DNA from: Shinella zoogloeoides
GTDB taxonomy: Bacteria > Pseudomonadota > Alphaproteobacteria > Rhizobiales > Rhizobiaceae
DNA: 64,000 bases
NCBI RefSeq assembly: GCF_033705735.1
Contig: NZ_CP131130.1
Span: 1,553,001 to 1,617,000, forward strand
Direction: 5' to 3'
Below the pieces are notes generated by a model that made no database searches, was not told where the DNA came from, and was given only the letters and a program-made list of their open reading frames with translations. Below are positions 37,026-46,187 of this stretch, in pieces (position 1 is the first letter of the stretch; each line of letters opens with the position of its first letter). The position numbers and the translations under genes are program-made.

Positions 37026-37052
37026 GGGCTCCGATTCCCGCTTCCGGAGCCC
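37026..37052 (+). promoter_or_regulatory. Hairpin that masks the DUF1003 ribosome binding site
   Basis: GGGCTCCG (37026-37033) is the exact complement of CGGAGCCC (37045-37052). The latter contains GGAG (37046-37049), the only Shine-Dalgarno match, seven bases before ATG 37057. If it forms in the mRNA, the hairpin would block translation until it melts or is bound. Confidence 0.5.
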
Positions 37053-37056
37053 GGCC

Positions 37057-37587
37057 ATGAGACCCTTCGACGACGCAGCCCAGATCCTCTTCGGCAAGCC
37101 CGCCGACCAGCTCGACGAGACCGAGCGCGACGTACTGCTGCACTCCCGCGAGGGCCGCATTCTTTCGGAAGACCGCAACATCGCCTACGAGGCGAAGCAA
37201 TCGGTCGGCGAGCGCATCGCCGACGCCATCGCCCGCATCGGCGGCTCCTGGGCCTTCATCATCGGCTTCCTCGCCTTCCTCGTCGTCTGGACGATCGCCA
37301 ATACGCTGCTGCTGACGAAGGATGCCTTCGATCCCTACCCCTTCATCTTCCTCAACCTCGTGCTTTCCATGCTCGCCGCCCTCCAGGCTCCGATTATCAT
37401 GATGTCGCAGAACCGGCAGGCCGCCCGCGACCGCTTCGAGGCCACCAAGGACTACGAGGTGAACCTCAAGGCGGAGATCGAGCTCATGGCGCTGCATCAC
37501 AAGATCGACACCCATTTCATCGAGGAGATCGCCGCACTCAAAATGGAAATCCTGCGGCTGCACGACGTGCTGCACCAACGGGGATGA
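37057..37587 (+). CDS. DUF1003 family membrane protein
   Basis: A 176-residue protein: charged cytosolic N-terminus, two membrane helices (about residues 63-85 and 98-118: WAFIIGFLAFLVVWTIAN and FIFLNLVLSMLAALQAPIIM), then MMSQNRQAARDRFEATKDYEVNLKAE in two halves, the family's signature segment, and a C-terminal helix. DUF1003 proteins are widespread and not characterised. It stands alone, 57 bases after the LTA-synthase-like gene, so it may be read through from it. Confidence 0.85.
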   Translation: MRPFDDAAQILFGKPADQLDETERDVLLHSREGRILSEDRNIAYEAKQSVGERIADAIARIGGSWAFIIGFLAFLVVWTIANTLLLTKDAFDPYPFIFLNLVLSMLAALQAPIIMMSQNRQAARDRFEATKDYEVNLKAEIELMALHHKIDTHFIEEIAALKMEILRLHDVLHQRG

Positions 37588-37731
37588 CAATCCGCCACAA
37601 CCAAAAATAGGCGTATTTCACAAAAATCAATCTATAGGAGAAATTAAGATTCTCGGCGCACGATAAACGTGCATCCACATCAGGGATGCGGGGAATGCCA
37701 TGCCGTCACACAATCCGAAGGAGGAGATGTC

Positions 37732-38154
37732 GTGCACGCCTTGTCCCGCCTGTCGAAGGATCGCGCCGGCACATCGGCGCTGGAATTCGCGATCATCGCC
37801 CCGCTCTTCTTCCTCGCACTGTTCACGCTGATCGCCTACGGCATCTACCTTTCCGTCACGCATTCCGTGCAGCAGATCGCCGCCGATGCCGCCCGCACGG
37901 CGGTTGCCGGGCTCAACCCGACCGAGCGCGTCACGCTCGTCAACCGCTACCTCGATGCATCCCGCCTCGACTACTCCTTCATCAACCGCACGAAGATGAA
38001 GGTGCTCGTCACGGACGATCCGGGCAATCCGGACCAGTTCACCGTCACCATCACCTACGATTCCAGCGACCTGCCGATCTGGAAGCTCTTCACCTTCGCG
38101 CTGCCGAAGGAAGAGATCCAGCGCTACGCCACCGTGCGCATCGGGGGGATGTGA
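37732..38154 (+). CDS. TadE-like pseudopilin-family protein
   Basis: A 140-residue protein starting at GTG 37732, fixed by AAGGAGG seven bases upstream. The N-terminus KDRAGTSALEFAIIAPLFFLALF is a TadE signature: a short basic leader, the invariant glutamate in ALEFA and a single membrane helix, as in prepilin peptidase substrates. It is one base ahead of the TadG-like gene. The other tad genes (ATPase, secretin, prepilin peptidase) are not in this window. Confidence 0.87.
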   Translation: MHALSRLSKDRAGTSALEFAIIAPLFFLALFTLIAYGIYLSVTHSVQQIAADAARTAVAGLNPTERVTLVNRYLDASRLDYSFINRTKMKVLVTDDPGNPDQFTVTITYDSSDLPIWKLFTFALPKEEIQRYATVRIGGM

Positions 38155-38155
38155 G

Positions 38156-39871
38156 ATGAAGCCTCCCCGCTTGCTCCAGGACCGTTCCGGCAATATCGGC
38201 ATACTCGCGGCGGCGAGCCTGCCCCTGATGATCTTCTCGCTGGCGCTGGGCGTGGACTACGGCTACCTCACCGTGCAGCGCCGCCAGTTGCAGTCCTCCG
38301 CGGACCTCGCCGCGATCGCCGCCGCCTCCAACGTTGCGGAGGCGGAAAAGGCCGCCGCGACCTATTTCGCGCTCAACCACCTGCCGGCTTCCGTCTCCGG
38401 CACGAACGGCGTGACGATCCCCGCCGCGACGCCGGTCGGCCTCAAGGCCGCCGTCACCACCGCGACGGTCGAGCGCGGCCGCTACGTCGCCGATCCCGAC
38501 ATTCCGCCCGAGGACCGCTTCAAGCCGGCGACGGCCGATGCCGACGCCGCACGGGTGACGCTGTCCCGCCCCGCCGACCTCTTCGTCGCCTCGGTCTTCA
38601 TGCCGAAGTCGCCGCTGCTTTCGGCAACGGGGTCGGCCTCGCGCACCAAGGTCGCCGCCTTTTCCATCGGCACGCGCCTTGCCAGCCTCAACGACGGCAT
38701 CCTCAATACGCTGCTCGGCAAACTCCTCGGCACGAAGCTCTCGCTCAAGGTGATGGATTACCGCGCGCTGGTCGACACGGATCTTTCGGTACAGCCCTTC
38801 CTGAAGGCCGTCGCCACGCAATTGAACCTGACGGCCGGCACCTATGAGGACGTGCTGAATGCCGGCATCACCATGCCGCAGCTTCTCGCCTCCATGCGCG
38901 CCGTCGAGGGGCTTTCCGGCCCTGTCCGCTCCGCCCTCCACGCCATAGAGACGGCGACGTCTGGCAGCAAGGTGAAGCTCTCCCTCTCCCGCATCCTCAA
39001 CATCGACCCGAAGAAGGGCATAGCCGTAGCGACGGGCGGCGACTGGGCGATGTCCGTCAACGCCCTGCAGATCGTCACCGCCGCCGCGGCCCTTGCCAAC
39101 GGCAAGAACCAGGTGGCGCTCGACACCGGCCTTGCCATTCCGGGCCTCGCCTCGGTGACCGTCGCGCTCGCCATCGGCGAACCGCCGGTCGAAACGCCCT
39201 CCCACCGGCTGGGCGCATCGGGCAGCGCCGTGCGCAGCGCCCAGACGCGGCTTGCGGTCGAGGTCGGCATCGACGGGCTTGCCGCGCTGGCGGGCCTTCG
39301 GATCAAGCTGCCGCTCTATGTCGAGGTCGCAGCGTCCGAGGCAAAGCTCGCCGATATCCGCTGCCTCGGCGGCTCGCCGTCCAATGCCAATGTCGCGGTC
39401 GATGCCGCGGCGGGCGTTGCGGAGATCGCCATCGGCAAGGTGGATCCGTCCGTGCTCGCCGATTTCTCCGACGAGCCCCGGGTGCAGAAAGCCCGGATCG
39501 TCGATGCCCTGCTCCTCAGCATCGACGCGCTGGCGCATGCCGAGGCCAAGAATCTTACGAAGGATCGCCTCACTTTCACCCCGACGGAGATCACCGCCAA
39601 GGCGACGAAATCCACCTCGACACGCGATACGCTCACCTCCACCATCCAGAGCCTGCTCGGAAAGCTCGAGGTCGAGATCAACATCAAGCTGCTCAATCTC
39701 GGGCTCAGCACCTCGCTCGTCACGCAGGCGCTCGCCTCGACGCTCGGCGCGGTGACGCCGGCGCTGGACGAACTGCTCTACAATCTGCTGCTCGCCGTCG
39801 GCGTGAAGATCGGGGAAGCGGATATCCGCGTGACGGGCGTAGCCTGCCAGCGCCCCGCCCTCGTGCAATAG
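38156..39871 (+). CDS. TadG-like (Tad_N) surface protein
   Basis: A 571-residue protein. The N-terminus DRSGNIGILAAASLPLMIFS followed by GVDYGYLTVQRRQLQSSADLAA is the Tad_N domain of TadG-like proteins. The long remainder is alanine- and threonine-rich, partly helical, without a visible VWA MIDAS motif. It forms a two-gene unit with the TadE-like gene. Such pairs can exist outside tad loci and then have no known role; anchoring to the envelope is expected. Confidence 0.8.
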   Translation: MKPPRLLQDRSGNIGILAAASLPLMIFSLALGVDYGYLTVQRRQLQSSADLAAIAAASNVAEAEKAAATYFALNHLPASVSGTNGVTIPAATPVGLKAAVTTATVERGRYVADPDIPPEDRFKPATADADAARVTLSRPADLFVASVFMPKSPLLSATGSASRTKVAAFSIGTRLASLNDGILNTLLGKLLGTKLSLKVMDYRALVDTDLSVQPFLKAVATQLNLTAGTYEDVLNAGITMPQLLASMRAVEGLSGPVRSALHAIETATSGSKVKLSLSRILNIDPKKGIAVATGGDWAMSVNALQIVTAAAALANGKNQVALDTGLAIPGLASVTVALAIGEPPVETPSHRLGASGSAVRSAQTRLAVEVGIDGLAALAGLRIKLPLYVEVAASEAKLADIRCLGGSPSNANVAVDAAAGVAEIAIGKVDPSVLADFSDEPRVQKARIVDALLLSIDALAHAEAKNLTKDRLTFTPTEITAKATKSTSTRDTLTSTIQSLLGKLEVEINIKLLNLGLSTSLVTQALASTLGAVTPALDELLYNLLLAVGVKIGEADIRVTGVACQRPALVQ

Positions 39872-39874
39872 GGC

Positions 39875-40270
39875 CTACCCGCCCTGCGGGAATTGCGGCG
39901 CGCCGTCGGCAATCTCGTAATAGTCGCCCTTGTCCGCGCAATAGATGTGCACGCCGATGGAAAACCCTGTCGGCCTGTCGAAGGAGCCGGCCATGACCGA
40001 GGTATAGTTGGAACCATCGCCCTTCCAGAACAGGGCGGAGCCGCATGTCCGGCAGAAGCCCCGGCCCGCACGGTTGCTTGCACGATACCAGGCGACGTTC
40101 TCCGATCCTTCCACCGTCAGCTTCTCGTCGCGCACATTGACCGCGGCGTAGAAATTCCCGGTCTGCCGCCGGCACTGGCTGCAATGGCAGGCGACGATCT
40201 TGCTGAGGTCTCCCTGCGTGCGGAAACGCACCGCGCCGCAGAGGCAATGTCCCCGATGTTCCTCGCTCAT
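39875..40270 (-). CDS. GFA family protein (glutathione-dependent formaldehyde-activating-like)
   Basis: A 131-residue zinc-binding protein. Cysteines follow the GFA pattern: C9 and C11 (HCLCGAV), C28, C30 and C33 (CHCSQCRR), and the later CRTCGS. Despite the name, most members have no proven formaldehyde activity. Start 40270 has GGGGGA upstream. It lies three bases from the convergent TadG-like stop, and downstream of aroG with a terminator between. Confidence 0.9.
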   Translation of the reverse strand: MSEEHRGHCLCGAVRFRTQGDLSKIVACHCSQCRRQTGNFYAAVNVRDEKLTVEGSENVAWYRASNRAGRGFCRTCGSALFWKGDGSNYTSVMAGSFDRPTGFSIGVHIYCADKGDYYEIADGAPQFPQGG

Positions 40271-40284
40271 ATTCCCCCCAAACG

Positions 40285-40315
40285 AAAACCGGGCCAGCTT
40301 TGCCAGCCGGCCCGG
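40285..40315 (-). terminator. Terminator after aroG (minus strand)
   Basis: CCGGGCC (40289-40295) pairs with GGCCCGG (40309-40315), with extra pairing (AGC/GCT) toward the loop; AAAA at 40285-40288 becomes the T-run on the minus strand. Confidence 0.65.
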
Positions 40316-40391
40316 TCCTGTCAAATTCACATTCCTGAATGCATGCATCAGCCCCGCTCATCGACGGAACCGAAGCATGAACGGAAGGCGA

Positions 40392-41765
40392 TCAGCCGTT
40401 CACGACCATCCGCTTCTCGTCGCGGCCGCCCTTCATGCGCTCGGCAAGGAGGAAGGCGAGCTCCAGCGCCTGGTCGGCGTTGAGGCGCGGGTCGCAATGC
40501 GTGTGGTAGCGGTCGCCAAGGTCCGCGCCCGAAAGCGCCCGTGCGCCGCCCGTGCATTCCGTCACGTCGTTGCCGGTCATCTCGATATGGATGCCGCCCG
40601 GATGCGTGCCTTCGGCGCGATGAATCTGGAAGAAGCTTTCGACTTCCGACAGGATCCGCTCGAAGGGACGGGTCTTGTAGTTGTTGAGCGTGATCGTGTT
40701 GCCGTGCATAGGGTCGCAGGACCAGACGACCTTCTTGCCTTCCCGCTCGACGGCGCGGATGAGGCGCGGCAGGTTTTCCGCCACCTTGTCGTGGCCGAAG
40801 CGGCAGATCAGCGTCAGGCGGCCGGCCTCGTTCTGCGGGTTGAGGAGGTCGATGAGCTCCAGGAGGCCATCGCTCGTCAGCGACGGACCGCACTTGAGGC
40901 CGATCGGGTTCTTGATGCCACGGCAATATTCGATATGCGCATGGTCGGCCTGGCGGGTGCGGTCACCGATCCAGATCATGTGACCGGACGTCGCGTACCA
41001 GTCGCCCGAGGTCGAATCGACGCGGGTCAGCGCCTGCTCGTAACCGAGCAGCAACGCCTCATGGCTGGTGAAGAAATCCGTCTCGCGCAGGTTCGCGTGG
41101 TTCTCCGAGGTGATGCCGATGGCCTTCATGAAGTCCATGGTCTCGGAAATCCGGTCGGCGAGCTTGCGGTAGCGCTCGGCCTGCGGGCTGTCCTTGACGA
41201 AGCCGAGCATCCACTGGTTGACGTTCTCCAGGTTGGCATAGCCGCCCATGGCGAAAGCGCGCAGGAGGTTCAGCGTCGCGGCGGACTGGCGGTAGGCCAT
41301 GATCTGGCGTTCCGGGTTCGGCACGCGGGCCTCTTCCGTGAACTCGATGCCGTTGATGATGTCGCCGCGGTAGGACGGCAGCGATACATCGCCCTGCTTC
41401 TCGATGCCCGAGGAACGCGGCTTGGCGAACTGGCCGGCGATGCGGCCGACCTTGACCACCGGGAGCTGGGCGCCGAAGGTCAGCACCACGGCCATCTGGA
41501 GGAAGGCGCGGAAGAAGTCGCGGATCGTATCGGCACCGTGCTCGGCGAAGCTTTCGGCGCAATCGCCGCCCTGAAGCAGGAAGCCCTTGCCTTCGGCCAC
41601 GTTCGCAAGCGCGGTCTTGAGGCGGCGTGCCTCACCGGCGAAGACGAGCGGCGGAAACTTCGCGAGGCGCTCTTCGGTCGCCGCCAATGCGGCGAGATCG
41701 GGATAATCCGGAACCTGCTGGATGGGCTTCTGCCGCCAGCTGCTCGGCGTCCAATTCTGTGCCAT
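40392..41765 (-). CDS. aroG: Class II 3-deoxy-7-phosphoheptulonate (DAHP) synthase
   Basis: A 457-residue plant-type (class II) DAHP synthase, first step of the shikimate pathway. Typical segments are [15 protein letters not shown] with the metal-binding cysteine, [13 protein letters not shown] and [10 protein letters not shown]. The start ATG 41765 has AGGTGAG upstream; the GTG at 41774 overlaps that site. In class II enzymes feedback control depends on additional N-terminal or surface elements, which I cannot judge here. A terminator follows at 40285-40315. Confidence 0.95.
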   Translation of the reverse strand: MAQNWTPSSWRQKPIQQVPDYPDLAALAATEERLAKFPPLVFAGEARRLKTALANVAEGKGFLLQGGDCAESFAEHGADTIRDFFRAFLQMAVVLTFGAQLPVVKVGRIAGQFAKPRSSGIEKQGDVSLPSYRGDIINGIEFTEEARVPNPERQIMAYRQSAATLNLLRAFAMGGYANLENVNQWMLGFVKDSPQAERYRKLADRISETMDFMKAIGITSENHANLRETDFFTSHEALLLGYEQALTRVDSTSGDWYATSGHMIWIGDRTRQADHAHIEYCRGIKNPIGLKCGPSLTSDGLLELIDLLNPQNEAGRLTLICRFGHDKVAENLPRLIRAVEREGKKVVWSCDPMHGNTITLNNYKTRPFERILSEVESFFQIHRAEGTHPGGIHIEMTGNDVTECTGGARALSGADLGDRYHTHCDPRLNADQALELAFLLAERMKGGRDEKRMVVNG

Positions 41766-41912
41766 GATACTCACCTGTCCTGAAGCGCTCCCAACAAGCC
41801 TGGAACGCCCCTCCGTTTTAACGATGCGGGCTTATAAACCGATAGATGGTTCTTGCATAGCGGGAGTTCTAGCGATCGACTGTCCCAAATGCGCCAGATG
41901 TGGCAACCGCCG

Positions 41913-43301
41913 TCAGACCCGCTGGCCGTTCCTGACGCGATAGCTTGGCTGGTACATCGTCACCAGTTCCTCCGACGCCGTCGGATGCACCGCCATGGTG
42001 CGGTCGAAGTCGTCCTTGGTGACACCAGCCTTCAGCGAGATGCCGAGGAGCTGCGCCATCTCGCCCGCCTCGTGGCCGAGGATATGCGCGCCCACCACCT
42101 TTCGGTCGGAGGCATTGACGACGAGCTTCATGATCGTCTTTTCCTGCCGGCCGGAAAGCGTCGCCTTCATCGGGCGGAATTCGGCGCGGTAGATTTCGAG
42201 ATCGTCGAACCGCTTCGCTGCTTCCTCCTCACTGAGCCCGACCGTGCCGATCTCGGGCTGCGAGAACACGGCGGTCGCGATGAGGTCATGATCCGGCGAG
42301 ACCGGATTGCCGCGAAACTCCGTCTCGATGAAGCACATCGCTTCGTGGATCGCGACCGGCGTCAGCTGCACGCGGTCGGTCACGTCGCCAAGCGCAAAGA
42401 TGCCGGGAACGTTGGTCCGCGAATGCTCATCGACGATGATCGCGCCACGCTCGTTCATGGCGACGCCCGCCGTCTCCAGCCCGAGGCTGCCGGTGTTCGG
42501 CACGCGGCCGAGCGCCAGCATCACCTGGTCGACGGTCAGTGTCTCGCCGGTCTTGGTCTTCACGACACGGCGCCCGCCCTCGCCTTCGGCGACGCTGGTG
42601 ATGATATCCTCGCAGATGACGCGGATGCCCTTGCCGATCATCGCCGACTGCAGGCCGTGGCGCATGTCCTGGTCGAAGCGCGAGAGGATCTGCTTGCCGC
42701 GGTAGATCAGCGTCGTCTCGACGCCGAGGCCGTGGAAGATGTTGGCGAATTCGACGGCGATATAGCCGCCGCCCGCGATCAGGATGGACTTCGGCAACGC
42801 CGGCAGGTCGAAGGCCTCGTTCGAGGTGATGCAGAGATCATGGCCGGGCAGGTCGAAATGCGGCGTCGGATGACCGCCGACGGCGATCAGGATGCGCTCG
42901 GCCGTCACCAGTTCGTCGGTGGCGGTGAGGCGGATCGTGTTCGGTCCGACGAGCACTGCGCGCGTCGCGAGGATGATCGCGCCGGCATTCTCCAACCCCT
43001 TGCGATAGAGACCTTCGAGGCGTGCGATCTCCTTCTCCTTGGCCGAAACGAGCGCCGGCCAGTCGAACTTCGTTTCGCCGACCTGCCAGCCGAAGCCGGC
43101 CGCATCCTCGAAATGCTCGTGGAACTGCGAGGCATAGACATAGAGCTTCTTCGGCACGCAGCCGCGGATGACGCAGGTGCCGCCGAAGCGGAACTCCTCG
43201 GCGATCGCCACCTTCTTGCCCATGGCGGCGGCAAGGCGCGCGCTGCGCACGCCGCCGGAGCCTCCACCGATGACGAAGAGGTCGTAGTCGAATGTCGTCA
43301 T
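41913..43301 (-). CDS. gor: Glutathione-disulfide reductase
   Basis: A 462-residue flavoenzyme: FAD motif GGGSGGVRSA, redox-active C43 and C48 in GTCVIRGCVPKK, a second dinucleotide motif GGGYIAVEFA, and the HPTASEE active-site histidine near the C-terminus. The GCVPKK sequence and the NADPH-side residues fit glutathione reductase better than lipoamide dehydrogenase. AGGAG precedes ATG 43301. It is a single gene; 270 bases separate it from the divergent small secreted protein gene. Confidence 0.94.
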   Translation of the reverse strand: MTTFDYDLFVIGGGSGGVRSARLAAAMGKKVAIAEEFRFGGTCVIRGCVPKKLYVYASQFHEHFEDAAGFGWQVGETKFDWPALVSAKEKEIARLEGLYRKGLENAGAIILATRAVLVGPNTIRLTATDELVTAERILIAVGGHPTPHFDLPGHDLCITSNEAFDLPALPKSILIAGGGYIAVEFANIFHGLGVETTLIYRGKQILSRFDQDMRHGLQSAMIGKGIRVICEDIITSVAEGEGGRRVVKTKTGETLTVDQVMLALGRVPNTGSLGLETAGVAMNERGAIIVDEHSRTNVPGIFALGDVTDRVQLTPVAIHEAMCFIETEFRGNPVSPDHDLIATAVFSQPEIGTVGLSEEEAAKRFDDLEIYRAEFRPMKATLSGRQEKTIMKLVVNASDRKVVGAHILGHEAGEMAQLLGISLKAGVTKDDFDRTMAVHPTASEELVTMYQPSYRVRNGQRV

Positions 43302-43571
43302 GTCGCGATCTCCTGCGGGCAAGCCTGGCCGAACGGCCGTCTAAGGACGCGGAAGGCGAATCCGCCCGCTGCGTCCGACACATATAGGAACAGCGCGCCC
43401 AAAAGGAAAAGGCCGGATCGCCGGTTGAGCGCCACTCCCGCTGCGGTCGCTTTACATTACCGGAAAATCCGCCCCAAATGCTGGGCCGGGCGGCGTGGAT
43501 GCCCGATTTACGCCGGGGCGAAGGGCCGTTAGGAAATACCCGACCGATTGTGGTCCAAGTGGATGATCATC

Positions 43572-43907
43572 ATGACAAAGCCCCTGCGTACCGCGGCCTG
43601 CGCGGCCGTACTCGCCCTCCTGGCAGGCCCTGCGGCCGCCGAAGACCTCGTCTTCGAGCTAAGGAACGGCACCAATTCCACGCTCACCGCCTTCTACACC
43701 TCCCCGGTCGGCGAGGACCGGTGGGAAGAGGATGTGTTCGGCGACCAGGTGCTCGAGCCCGGCGAGACGATCGAAGTCACCATCGCGGATGGCCGCGACG
43801 TCTGCGAGTACGACATGCGCTTCGAGTTTTCGGAGGATTCCGCCTTGGATACGACGACCGACACGCAGAACCTGTGCGAACTCGGCTCCTACACGATCCA
43901 TGAATAG
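43572..43907 (+). CDS. Small secreted protein of unknown function
   Basis: A 111-residue protein with signal peptide TKPLRTAACAAVLALLAGPA and cleavage near AAAED. The mature part is beta-rich and acidic (FELRNGTNSTLTAFYTSPVG, LEPGETIEVTIADG), with two cysteines (VCEYD, LCELG) likely disulfide-bonded. The NGTNSTLTAFY segment resembles a family of small periplasmic proteins from Rhizobiales that I cannot name. The start could also be ATG 43563. A terminator follows at 43940. Confidence 0.75.
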   Translation: MTKPLRTAACAAVLALLAGPAAAEDLVFELRNGTNSTLTAFYTSPVGEDRWEEDVFGDQVLEPGETIEVTIADGRDVCEYDMRFEFSEDSALDTTTDTQNLCELGSYTIHE

Positions 43908-43939
43908 ACGGTGGCGGGCCGTCGCCATCGAGGCATATG

Positions 43940-43966
43940 AAAAAGGCGGCCCGTGGCCGCCTTTTT
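43940..43966. terminator. Bidirectional terminator
   Basis: AAAAAGGCGGCC (43940-43951) and GGCCGCCTTTTT (43955-43966) form a 12-bp stem around CGT, between two convergent genes. Confidence 0.85.
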
Positions 43967-43976
43967 CCGTCGATAC

Positions 43977-44516
43977 TTACTGCTTCGGCTTCGCGTCGCC
44001 GCCTTCGGCAGGCTTGGCGCCGATCATCTGGTCGAGCTTGGTGCCGCTTTCGGTGCGCAGGTCGCGGTCGATGCCCGAAGCCCAGATTTCGGCAGCCTTC
44101 ACGACTTCGCGCGTGGCGATCGGACCGTCCGACAGCAGCTTCTTGCCGACGGCCGAGCCGTAGAAGTCGGCGATGGCCTTCAGCTCGTCCTGCGTGAAGG
44201 TCTTGGCGTAGATCGTCGCGGCTTCCTTCTCGAGGTCGGCGCGGCGCGGCGCCAGCGCCAGCGCCTGTTCGTCGACGACGGCACTGATTTCCGGTTCGTG
44301 GTTCGGCGAGGCCTGCACGAGAGACGCCTTCACCCGCGCGGCAAGGCTCGGAAGGATGTCGTCGAAGCGGCTCGTCGCGCCGATGGCGTCGATGGCGGCG
44401 CGGGCTGCCTTGATCTGCGCGTCCGTGACGTCCTGCGCCTTGACGGCGCCGGCAAAGCCAGCCGAAACGATGAGGGTCACCGCGAGGGTCCGGCCGAAAC
44501 CAGCAAATTTGATCAT
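43977..44516 (-). CDS. DUF2059 domain secreted protein
   Basis: A 179-residue protein: signal peptide, then helical repeats ending in the DUF2059 core (YAKTFTQDELKAIADFYGSA, VGKKLLSDGP). The family is periplasmic and of unknown function. It is 18 bases downstream of rpiA on the same strand and therefore likely cotranscribed, although the functions have no clear link. Confidence 0.87.
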   Translation of the reverse strand: MIKFAGFGRTLAVTLIVSAGFAGAVKAQDVTDAQIKAARAAIDAIGATSRFDDILPSLAARVKASLVQASPNHEPEISAVVDEQALALAPRRADLEKEAATIYAKTFTQDELKAIADFYGSAVGKKLLSDGPIATREVVKAAEIWASGIDRDLRTESGTKLDQMIGAKPAEGGDAKPKQ

Positions 44517-44534
44517 GTCGGTCTGTGCTCCTGT

Positions 44535-45233
44535 CTATTCTTTCGCCGTCAGCGTGCGCGCACCAGCGGGTCCCGCGATGATGGCAAGCGACGCCATATT
44601 GATGAAGAGGCCGTGTTCGACGACGCCCGGTATGTCATTGAGATTGCTTGCGAGCGCATCTGCATCAGGAATGCGGCCAAAAGATGCGTCGAGAATGTAG
44701 TGTCCACCGTCCGTCATGAACGGGCCATCGCCGGAGGTGCGCAGTGCGATCGGGCCGCAAAGGCCGAGGCGCGCGGCCGTCTTCTCGATGGCGATGCGCG
44801 TTGCGGCAAGACCGAACGGATTGACCTCGATCGGCAGCTTGAAGGCGCCGAGCGTCTCGACGACCTTGCTCTCGTCGGCGATCACGATCATGCGCTGCGA
44901 GGCGCTGGCGACGATCTTCTCGCGCAGCAGCGCGCCGCCGCCGCCCTTGATGAGGCGCAGCCTGCCGTCCACCTCGTCGGCGCCGTCGATGGTGAGGTCG
45001 AGTTCCGGCAGTTCATCGAGCGACTTCAGCGGCACGCCGAGTTCGACGCAGAGCCGCGCCGTGCGCTCGGAGGTGGGCACGCCCTCGACCCTGAGGCCGC
45101 CGGCCACCTTCTCGGCCAGGAGTCGCACGAATTCCTCGGCGGTCGAGCCGGTGCCGATGCCGAGGCGCATGCCGTCTTCTACATGGGCCAGCGCTGCCTC
45201 GGCGGCCTTGATCTTCATTTCACGGGCGTCCAT
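44535..45233 (-). CDS. rpiA: Ribose-5-phosphate isomerase A
   Basis: A 232-residue RpiA interconverting ribose-5-phosphate and ribulose-5-phosphate. Motifs are [11 protein letters not shown] (phosphate loop), DGADEVD (catalytic aspartate region) and [11 protein letters not shown] (catalytic glutamate). ATG 45233 is preceded by AGGGAG. Divergent from gph with about 190 bases between. Confidence 0.95.
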   Translation of the reverse strand: MDAREMKIKAAEAALAHVEDGMRLGIGTGSTAEEFVRLLAEKVAGGLRVEGVPTSERTARLCVELGVPLKSLDELPELDLTIDGADEVDGRLRLIKGGGGALLREKIVASASQRMIVIADESKVVETLGAFKLPIEVNPFGLAATRIAIEKTAARLGLCGPIALRTSGDGPFMTDGGHYILDASFGRIPDADALASNLNDIPGVVEHGLFINMASLAIIAGPAGARTLTAKE

Positions 45234-45422
45234 GCCCAAAACTCCCTGAGCCGTTGCAAACCGGCGCGCGAAGCGGCCGAAATTCCGGTGAGACACTTAC
45301 ACGCCCCTGCCGGCAAACGAAAGCCAAAATCGCCGCCTCCCTGCGGCAGGAAAGCGGATTGCAAATGCCGCCCCGCCGTCGCATACCGAAAGCATCCTCC
45401 CTCTTTCCACCCGCAGGTTTTC

Positions 45423-46097
45423 ATGTCCGCTCCTCTCGTAGTCTTCGATCTCGACGGCACCCTCATCGATACGGCACACGATCTCGTGGCGAGCCTCAAC
45501 CACACGATCGGCCTCGAAGGGCTGGAGCCGGTCGGCTACGGCGACCTCACCTATCTCGTAGGCCACGGCGGCCAGGTGATGATCAAACGCGCCTTCGCGC
45601 TGCGCGGCCGCGAGATTTCCGACGAGGAGCTGCAGCGCATGCTCGCCGTCTTCGTCGAGCACTATGCGGACGCCATGCCCGGCGTCTCGACGCCCTATCC
45701 CGGCCTCACCGACGCCATGGACCGTCTTGCCGGAACCGGCTACCGCCTCGCCGTCTGCACGAACAAGATGGAAGGGCTTGCCCGCCGCCTCGTCGACGGC
45801 CTCGGCCTCACGGCGCGCTTCGCCGCCATCACCGGCGGCGATACCTTCGCCGTGCGCAAGCCGGATGCCGAGCACCTGCTCGGCACCGTCCGCCTCGCCG
45901 GGGCCGACCCCAAGCGCACGGTGATGATCGGCGACAGCCTCAACGACATGCTCGTCGCCCGCAATGCCGGCGTCCCGTCGATCGGCGTGCCCTTCGGCTA
46001 TTCGGACGTGCCGGTCGCCGAGCTCGAGCCGAACCACGTCATCGCCCATTTCGACGAACTGACGCCCGGCCTCGTGGAGCGCCTCATCGCCCGCTAG
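45423..46097 (+). CDS. gph: Phosphoglycolate phosphatase, HAD superfamily
   Basis: A 224-residue HAD hydrolase: VFDLDGTLIDT with nucleophile D9 and acid/base D11, the CTNKM motif II, the KPDAEHL lysine and GDSLNDMLVARNAG. The cap domain is of the gph type. It removes phosphoglycolate formed by DNA repair or oxygenation. Start 45423 has only a weak ribosome binding site (GCAGG). The frame stays open 1.4 kb upstream, but that part is antisense to rpiA and is an artefact. Confidence 0.9.
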   Translation: MSAPLVVFDLDGTLIDTAHDLVASLNHTIGLEGLEPVGYGDLTYLVGHGGQVMIKRAFALRGREISDEELQRMLAVFVEHYADAMPGVSTPYPGLTDAMDRLAGTGYRLAVCTNKMEGLARRLVDGLGLTARFAAITGGDTFAVRKPDAEHLLGTVRLAGADPKRTVMIGDSLNDMLVARNAGVPSIGVPFGYSDVPVAELEPNHVIAHFDELTPGLVERLIAR

Positions 46098-46132
46098 AGC
46101 ATCTCCGGCAAATGCGAAAATGCTGCAATGAA

Positions 46133-46164
46133 AAAGGGCACGCCTCCCGGGAGGCGTGCCCTTT
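46133..46164. terminator. Bidirectional terminator between gph and L,D-transpeptidase genes
   Basis: A 15-bp perfect stem, AAAGGGCACGCCTCC (46133-46147) with 46150-46164, around CG; A and T runs on either side. Confidence 0.85.
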
Positions 46165-46187
46165 GATTTACCAGCCGGCTTGCAGGA

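Noticed and set aside
37026..37052. Hairpin considered as terminator of the LTA-synthase-like gene
   Set aside because: No T-run follows, and the 3' arm contains the next gene's ribosome binding site; a translational role fits better.
43953..45422. In-frame extension of gph upstream for about 1.4 kb
   Set aside because: It runs antisense to the DUF2059 and rpiA genes; the HAD motif starts only at 45423, and length and homology fit that start.
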